64,000 bases of DNA, taken from contig NC_079209.1 of NCBI RefSeq assembly GCF_026745355.1, positions 25,454,073-25,518,072 of the forward strand. The letters are read 5' to 3'. This document shows, in pieces, positions 47,700-64,000 of the stretch. The position numbers were made by a program, and so were the translations under genes. The notes under the pieces are model-generated. The model was given only the letters and a program-made list of their open reading frames with translations, did not search any database and had not been told where the DNA came from. The first letter of the stretch is position 1; the number at the start of each line of letters is the position of its first letter. This DNA is from Beta vulgaris subsp. vulgaris (taxonomy: Eukaryota > Streptophyta > Magnoliopsida > Caryophyllales > Amaranthaceae).

Positions 47700-47904
47700 G
47701 GTGCACCCGACGGCCAACAAGGCCAAACTGGAATTCAATGCATATCTTCCACCGGAGAATGTGACCCCGTTTCTAATGATGGAAGCAGGAATTCCGTATG
47801 TAACGGACGGACCCATGAGGGCATTGCGGGAATTGTTTCTGACATCATTGCCTATGGTACCTCTTCTTGAGTTTGATAGGTATCCTCTTTTCCCAATGTT
47901 TAAT

Positions 47905-50900
47905 ATGTCTATAAAAATTCTAGTTTGGAACGTTCAGGGAGCAGGCAATAAGGTGCCGATCATTAAAGAATTAGTTAGAATCAATAAGCCATCAGTGGTA
48001 GTGCTAGTAGAGACCCACCTGAGTGGCGAGCAAGCCCAAAAAATCTGTGATAAAATTGGATTTCAAGGTCAGCAACGAGTAGAAGCCCAGGGATTCTCCG
48101 GAGGTATTTGGCTCCTTTGGGATACAAGCTTTGTATCTATTACCTCGTATGGTTCGCATACTCAACATCTTACTGTGGAAATCCGTAAACTAGGGGAGGA
48201 CCTGTGGTTGTTTTCTGCAGTGTATGCTAGCCCAGACAGTACTTTGAGGAAAGAGTTGTGGCGAGAGTTAGAAAAAATAAAAGATAGTTATTTTGGTCCA
48301 TGGCTGTTAGCGGGAGATTTTAATGAAACAATGACAATGAACGAAAGAAATGGAAGTGAAAGCTCGGAGATGTCGCGTCGGTGTCGTGAGTTCTCTAACT
48401 GGGTTAGCAACAATGAGTTAATTGATTTGGGGTGCTCTGGGCCCAGTCACACTTGGTTTCGAGGAAATTCGAGTCAGACTTTTAAGTCAGCTAGGTTAGA
48501 CCGAGGCCTAGTGAATGAAGATTGGAGGATGCGATTTAGTGAAGGCGCGGTTCGAAATTTACCGAAAGCTGCCTCAGACCATTGCCCGATAATCGTGAGT
48601 ACCAATGGGTTTGCCCCCATTCCTGTCTCGACTAAGCCATTCCGATTTCAAGCAGCCTGGATGAATCAAATTAAGTTCCATGAGTTTGTGTATGAGAACT
48701 GGAAAAAAGGAGCTCCGATTGTGCCTTTCCTAAAGGAATTCGCGCTCAAACTTCAGAAGTGGAATAGAGAAGAATTTCACAATATTTTTCGTAAAAAAGC
48801 TGAGCTGTGGGCAAGATTAGAGGGAGTGCAATCTATTCTTGCGTCGGGTAGACAGTCCCACCTAGCGAAATTAGAAGCGAAGTTGCGTAGAGAGATGGAC
48901 GAGGTGTTGAATGAGGAGGAACTACTTTGGTTCCAAAAATCTCGCATGGAGGCGATTAGTGATGGTGATAGAAATACTCGTTACTTTCACCTGTCTACTT
49001 TAATTAGGAGAAGGCAAAATCGAATTGAGACTTTAAAAGATGAATCTGATAACTGGACCATGGATGATTCCCAAGTGAAGGCCTTGGTACTCAAATATTG
49101 GAGTGAGCTTTTTCAAGAGGAGGAGGGAGTAATGCAAGGGGGTTGACTGCTTTGGGGGTGTTTCCCTGAAATTTCGGCTGATGACCGAGACCTAATATCT
49201 CGACCGTTTACTTCGTGTGAGGTAGTAGCAGCACTAAAAGACATGCAGCCGTTTAAGGCCCCGGGACCGGATGGCTTCCAACCGGTGTTTTTTCAAAGGT
49301 ACTGGGAAGTAGTGCAACCGAATGTAACCCAACTTGTGAAAAATGTGCTGGAGGGAAGAGAATTTCCGGAAGGTCTAAATGATGCATTTTTGGTGTTAAT
49401 TCCGAAGGTAGATGTTCCACAACGAGCGAATCAATTTCGTCCCATCGGGTTGTGTAACATAGTGTATAAGTTAGTCACGAAGGTGATCGTTAATAGATTA
49501 AAGCCGGTTTTGCCCATGTTGATCTCACCAACCCAATGTAGCTTTGTTCCGAAGAGGCAAATTACGGACAACATTCTTATTGTCCAAGAGATGATTCATT
49601 CGATGCGGTACAAGCAAGGTCGGATGGGTTACATGGCTATTAAGATTGACTTTGAGAAAGCGTATGATCGCTTGAGGTGGTCCTTTCTTCGAGAATCTTT
49701 GTTAGAACTCTCTCTTCCCCAAAAAATGGTCGACGTTGTCATGATGTGTGTTACTTCGGCTAAGCTTCGCATTTTGTGGAATGGAGAACCATTAGAGGCT
49801 TTCCAACCCACACGTGGGATTCGGCAGGGAGATCCTTTATCTCCCTACTTGTATGTCATATGTATGGAACGACTAGCCCATTTGATAGAGAGAGAAGTCC
49901 AACTTGGGACATGGAAACCAACGCGAGCAAGTCGAAACGGGCCTCATATTTCGAATCTTGCCTTCGCGGATGATCTTATACTCTTTGGTGAGGCCTCGGT
50001 AGATCAGGCTGAAGTGATTATGAGTTGTTTAAATAAATTTTGCGAAGCATCTGGGAGCAAAATTAGCCTCGCAAAATCTAGGGTTTTCTTCTCAAAAAAT
50101 ACAAACTTTGAGATCCGAGAAGCAGTAGGTGCGACTTTGGGCATGGAAGAAACAGACGACCTAGGCAAGTATCTTGGAGTTCCGATAATTAATGGTCGAA
50201 GCTCTAAGAGGGAGTACCAGTACCTAGTAGACAAAGTTAATGGCAAATTAGCGGGCTGGAAAATGAAAACTCTATCGTTGGCGGGGAGAGCTACTTTGGT
50301 GCAATCTACTTTAAGCTCGATTCCGTTTTATACAATGCAGACTGCTAAGTTGCCGAGGTCTACCTGTGACGAGCTTGATCGTAAGTCGCGAGGATTTCTA
50401 TGGGGGTCATAGGAAGGAGAACGTAATGTTCATATGGTTTCAAGGAACCAAATTTCGAGACCAAAACAACAAGGTGGTTTAGGTATCCGTCAGATGAGAC
50501 AAGCGAATTCCGCGTTCTTAGCCAAACTTGGATGGAGACTTTTGGCCGAACGTTCAGCTCTTTGGTCGAGAGTTATTCGGGCGAAATATTATGAGGGGCG
50601 TTGTGACCTTGACATGTTTAAAGATAAACCGAATGCTTCTAACGCTTGGAGGGGTATCATGAGTAGTGTGGATATTGTTAGAAAGGGAGTCAATATGGCG
50701 GTTGGGAATGGGCATAGAACTTTCTTTTGGCATCATAGGTGGGCTATTAACAAGCATTTAATTGAGGTGGCTAGAACGGAACCCCCACTACAACTCCAGG
50801 ATGTTACAGTTCGTGAAATGTGGGATAATAACACTGGGTGGAAGTGGGAGATTTTCGCTAACTTTCTGAATAAAGAAGAACTGGGTAAAATAGCGGCTCA

Positions 50901-52068
50901 CGACCTAGTGGACGATGACGAGATGGTGGATGAGATTTTCTGGAATGGAGCTCCCGCGGGCGGATTCACACTAGCTTCAGCTCTCAAAATCATTCGGAAT
51001 GAGTCGGAGCCGGAAATAGATGAAGTGAGAGGGTGGAAAAGTATGTGGGGTGTTAAGGTTCCACAACGAATCCGGTTTTTCATTTGGTTAGCGAGTCAGG
51101 ATCGTCTCATGACAAATGGTAATAGGTTCATTCGACGGTTGACGGAGGATCCTCGTTGTTTCGTTTGTGGGGAGATTGAGGAGCACTCGCTCCATTTGTT
51201 GCGGGATTGTCCAGCTGCGAAACGAGTTTGGAGGCTAATTGGAGTCGATACGGATGATTTGGGATGGAAGCTGCCACTGCGAGATTGGCTTCTAGGGAAT
51301 TTAGAGAAACGTAACCTCCGAAATGAAGAGGAGTGGCCGCAGATTTTCAGTGTGGCTTGTTGGTGGCTATGGCGTTGGCGCAATGAACGATGCTTTAACA
51401 CGGAACCCCGCATCCCCTTGGACCAAGTGAGTTTTATATTTGCGAGAGTCAAAGACGTTCGAGAAGCCAGTATGCGAAATCAATGTCAAGGAAATGGGCA
51501 TGGTAATGTGAGGCAGGAGGTGTATGTGAGGTGGCAGTACCCGAGTCTAGGGTGGGTTCGTCTGAACACGGATGGGGCTTCGAAGGGAAATCCGGGCAAA
51601 GCGGGAGCAGGTGGAATAATCCGTGGCCATCGTGGAGAGCTATTTGAGATTTTTTCTGCTAACTGTGGTGAATGCTCGTGCACTAGAGCGGAGTTGATTG
51701 CAGTAATGAGAGGTTTAAGTGTGGCTCGAAATGGGGGTCATAGGAAGGTTGTTTTGTCCGTGGATTCGGAGGTTGTTGTTCGCCTGTTGGAAGGGGATCC
51801 ACCCTCTAACTCTCCATATATTCATATTATCCGTAAGTGCATTGCCCTCATCCGCAATCAAGATTGGGTGGTGAGAGTTGAGCATTGTTATCGTGAAGCT
51901 AACCGAGCTGCGGATTGGCTTGCGAATTATGGGGTCGAGCTCGGTGTGAAGTTCGTAGTTCTGGAGGCGGTCCCGCAGGACCTTCGAACCGTTTTATTGG
52001 AGGACCTTGGAGGAGTGGCATGGCCTCGGTTGGTGCCGGCGCAGCGTGCTTTAGCTGACACGATCTAG
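47905..52068 (+). pseudogene. LINE ORF2: endonuclease, RT, RNase H; two stops
   Basis: One frame runs from about 47905 (MSIKILVWNVQGAG) to the TAG before 52069, broken only by TGA at 49144-49146 and TAG at 50410-50412. The endonuclease domain shows LVETHLSG, WLLAGDFNET, ARLDRGLV and ASDHCPI. RT shows APGPDGFQPVFFQRYWE, PVLPMLISPTQCSFVP, IKIDFEKAYDRLRW, GIRQGDPLSPYL and the active site AFADDLILF, then GKYLGVPI. zf-RVT (CFVCGEIEEHSLHLLRDC) follows. The C-terminal RNase H has LNTDGASKGNPGKAGAGGII, TRAELIAVMRGL, SVDSEVVVRLL and REANRAADWLAN, with the D-E-D-D acidic set intact. It nicks DNA and copies LINE RNA. Confidence 0.93.
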
Positions 52069-52238
52069 GTGTTGGGTTGTGTCGAATAATGTAGGTGTTA
52101 GTGTCTGGAGTCTGTTTTGTTTTGCTTTACTTGTTCCCTTTTTGTTTGGTTTATCTTGCTTTTATTTCTCTTTGTTTTGTTTCCGTTTCATTGTATTGGG
52201 TTAGCCCCTCTTTTCACACCAAAAAAAAAAAAAAAACA

Positions 52239-52580
52239 AAAGATGGCCATATAATATGATATTATTCCAAAGAATAATGATAATTCAAGACAAGCTCGCT
52301 GCAATAATATTTCATAAAGTTCAAAAGGGGATCCTAAAAACCACAAAACATAGTTTAAAGCGACATTATAACATATCCTTGTCCTTAACTTTTGCCCCCA
52401 ATTTCATTGTTCCTTTGCTACTTTTCCCATATGATACTTGGCTCTCTGTAAAAGATTGTAGCTCCGCCCCCTACCACCCTCCTGAAATTAGGAATTTCCA
52501 TCATCCAATAGTTAGTAATCCCTCAATAATTTTTTTTTATCTTTCCTACTCTTATATATTGTGCGTATTTGTCAATTCAC
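52239..52580 (+). repeat. Duplicated GA2ox upstream region, copy A right part
   Basis: Corresponds to 53030-53180 and 53520-53733 of copy B: caagctcgctgc against caagcttgctcc, aaccacaaaacatag in both, aacatatccttgtcc in both, ttgctacttttcccatatga against ttgctacctttctcatatgc, and gtatttgtcaattcact against catttgtcaatataaag. It stops where the core promoter of the gene would begin. Confidence 0.75.
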
Positions 52581-52584
52581 TTTT

Positions 52585-52771
52585 TTGACCTTTTTCATCA
52601 CATATTAATTAAAAATGTAACAAATGAATAATTAAGAAAGTACTCATTGAGACAAACCAAACAAGATAACACATGACTATATTTTTATTTCTTATTTATA
52701 GAGAAGGAATTAAAAATTTCTCTCTAATTTTGAATGTCAAGATTCCAAGTGAGAAAGTGAAAAATACAAAG
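52585..52771 (-). mobile_element. Stowaway-like MITE fragment between promoter copies
   Basis: On the minus strand the segment starts gctccctttgtatttttcac and shares ttagagagaa, atatagtcatgtg and tcaataagtact-type blocks with the MITE at 55504-55765, in inverted orientation. It sits exactly between copy A and copy B of the duplicated promoter region. Left end unclear. Confidence 0.55.
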
Positions 52772-53175
52772 GGAGCAACCCTCAATTTATCTTTTTGCAG
52801 ATATCTCATGATTTATCGAATTCGAAAGAGGATTTTCAATTGAAAGCTAGCATTGACATATAATTTATTTAAATTGAAAAGTGCGGTGAGTTAGTAGATC
52901 TCAAAGAATCATAATTCATAGTATATTCTTTCAAAGGGAGTTAGACTTCACAAAACGCTTCCTAGTTTTTCGAATGAAGTCACCAAATACTCATAATCTT
53001 TCCCAAATTTACAAAAAATTCCTATTTAATATGCTACTTTTTCAAATCATACTGATAATTTAATGCAAGCTTGCTCCAAAAAAACTCCAAAATTAAAATT
53101 ATTGGCGTCAAATTTTCATAAAGTCCAAAAAAGGAATTTAAAAAACCACAAAACATAGTTCGAAGTGACCTTAAA

Positions 53176-53527
53176 ATATGCAAGAAATGCCTAAACTAGA
53201 ACGATTTTAAACTATTTTTGTTGAGAACGATTTTTGATGGTATGATTAATAAAATAATAGTAGATTTGTTACAAAAGGTAGTATATTAATAAACAAAAAA
53301 GTGATATATAAGAAGCTATCATGTCAACCTTGTTATAGTTATATTATCATAATGGTATTTTTTTATATCAATATACTACTTTATCGATAAAATATATTAA
53401 TTTATTGATAAAATATACTACTTGTTTATTAGATATACTACTTGTTTTTTAAATATATATTACTTTTCTAAATGATCTGAAAAGGAAAAAAAAAATATAG
53501 AAGGATTTTAAATGGGATAAAACTCTA
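53176..53527. other. AT-rich insertion in promoter copy B
   Basis: Copy A passes directly from the cgacattat block to aacatatccttgtcc, whereas copy B has about 350 bp of AT-rich DNA between the same blocks. It contains repeated atatactactt motifs. No inverted ends or target duplication are clear, so deletion from copy A is equally possible. Confidence 0.5.
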
Positions 53528-53635
53528 CAACATATCCTTGTCCCGAGCTTCCGCCCCCCTAACTTTTATTTTAGCTTTGCTACCTTTCTCATATGCCACA
53601 TGGCTTCCTATAATAGTTTGGAACTTCACCCCCTA

Positions 53636-53690
53636 CCACACCCACACCCCACACCCCCACCCCACACCCTCCCTGCCCCCGTCTTCTTTT
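53636..53690. repeat. C/A-rich low-complexity tract
   Basis: Imperfect CACACCC/CCCCA runs in the GA2ox proximal promoter, about 150 bp upstream of the ATG and 40 bp upstream of the TATA-like box. Confidence 0.85.
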
Positions 53691-53727
53691 TCATGCAATA
53701 TCTTTCTCAGTTTTCACCCCATTTGTC

Positions 53728-53736
53728 AATATAAAG
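53728..53736 (+). promoter_or_regulatory. TATA-like box of GA2ox
   Basis: aatataaag lies about 105 bp upstream of the ATG at 53840. That leaves a leader of roughly 70-80 bases, rich in A and C, which is normal for a plant gene. The copy A equivalent (gtcaattcactttt) lacks it. Confidence 0.6.
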
Positions 53737-53839
53737 CTGCAGCAACAGCAAAAACAATCTCATTTCTCCATCAGTCAACTTATCCATCTTTTCTCTCTTC
53801 CAACTTTCAACTGCAACATTTTTTACCAAAGAAAAAATA

Positions 53840-63663
<9,824 letters not shown>

Positions 63664-64000
63664 TTTCCTCCTATAGCTACGTTGCTTATGTATTATTATA
63701 TGTAACATAATGAATGGCCGCCAAGTTTCCACATTATAAATATTATTATCATTTAATTGCACATGCAACCCGTGCTACATTTTTTTTGCGGATTTCTTAC
63801 CACTTAGTTCTCAAATCAGGAACAATAGAACAATATTATGGTTGGGTAAGTTTGTTTATAAATAAGATCCGACACTATAGTTCAAGAAGATTTTTTAAAG
63901 GACGAAGCGCAAACTTTTCGGGAGTGACTTCACACATGGAACATGCATGTGCTAATAATGCAAGGTAGATCGTCCTTATGGTGGCTGGACAATAGCCATG
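63664..64000 (+). other. GA2ox 3' flank
   Basis: AT-rich. No canonical AATAAA is seen within 200 bp of the stop; ttataaatattattatc (63735-63752) could serve as a far-upstream element. Frames here are short and unremarkable. Confidence 0.45.

Larger units (their letters stand above)
45847..52238 (+). mobile_element. Near full-length L1-type LINE
   Basis: 6.39 kb with ORF1 (DUF4283 plus zinc knuckle), ORF2 (endonuclease, RT, zf-RVT, RNase H), a 3' UTR and an A tract (52221-52236). aaagatggc at 45838-45846 and 52239-52247 is a 9-bp target duplication. The first ORF starts 38 bp inside, so the copy looks complete at 5'. It lies in the upstream copy of the duplicated GA2ox promoter region. Only three stops and one frameshift were found in more than 6 kb of coding sequence, which suggests recent insertion. 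Confidence 0.92.
52774..53733 (+). promoter_or_regulatory. GA2ox upstream region, copy B
   Basis: Sequence directly upstream of GA2ox, duplicated at 45599-45846/52239-52580. It contains an AT-rich segment (about 53176-53527) absent from copy A, and a CCACACC-type low-complexity run (53636-53690). Regulatory elements cannot be named from sequence alone, but blocks retained in both copies are the best candidates. Confidence 0.6.

Noticed and set aside
53176..53527. A further MITE in the GA2ox promoter
   Set aside because: No inverted ends or target duplication could be found, so it is listed only as an AT-rich length difference between promoter copies.

Overview
The window is nuclear DNA of a flowering plant. 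It is AT-rich, dominated by plant-type transposable elements (sirevirus-like Copia, chromodomain Gypsy, CACTA, Mutator-like, Stowaway and Tourist MITEs, an L1-type LINE with a C-terminal RNase H), and carries one recognisable host gene, a gibberellin 2-oxidase, at its right end. A eudicot, possibly Caryophyllales, is my guess; the species cannot be fixed from the sequence alone. I see no bacterial, organellar, rRNA or CRISPR sequence.

Layout. 1-18.1 kb: a decayed CACTA transposase (TNP2) on the minus strand is split by a roughly 12.9-kb sirevirus-like Copia element (about 3131-16001). That element has itself received a Mutator-like MITE in pol (8608-9755, 9-bp target duplication) and a 2.05-kb non-autonomous LTR element in gag (11819-13867, duplication GCAAC). 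A 1.43-kb non-autonomous CACTA element (387-1815, duplication CCA) sits at the far end of the TNP2 frame. At 16.39 kb TNP2 abuts a Gypsy protease/RT fragment. 18.1-42.7 kb: a second, more decayed sirevirus-like Copia element lies on the minus strand (LTR about 18.1-19.2, ORF3 19.7-25.9, RNase H end near 29.3, gag 41.6-42.7). It is scattered by a degraded Gypsy element (20667-25070), another CACTA element (26176-27612), a long-TIR element (27620-28885) and a chromodomain Gypsy element (29458 to about 41.0 kb) that lacks its integrase core. The last contains a 2.3-kb LTR element and two LINE 3' ends. 43358-44694: a third CACTA element. 45847-52238: an apparently full-length LINE, broken by only three in-frame stops and one frameshift.

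52.2-64 kb: the GA2ox gene (exon 1 53840-54243; exon 2 from 56631 to 60772; exon 3 63409-63663; 338 codons). Its promoter region exists as two tandem copies, and the LINE sits in the upstream copy. Introns 1 and 2 hold several Stowaway/Tourist MITEs and a SINE.

The observation I rank highest is that exon 2 is interrupted inside its coding sequence by a 3782-bp TA-flanked mariner/Stowaway-type element (56746-60527) carrying a dimeric 61/122-bp tandem repeat. The reading frame is exactly restored if the element is removed. A GTAAGT site just upstream and a CAG inside the right TIR could in principle splice it out in frame, swapping three residues. So this is either a natural loss-of-function allele of a gibberellin-inactivating enzyme or a transposon turned intron.
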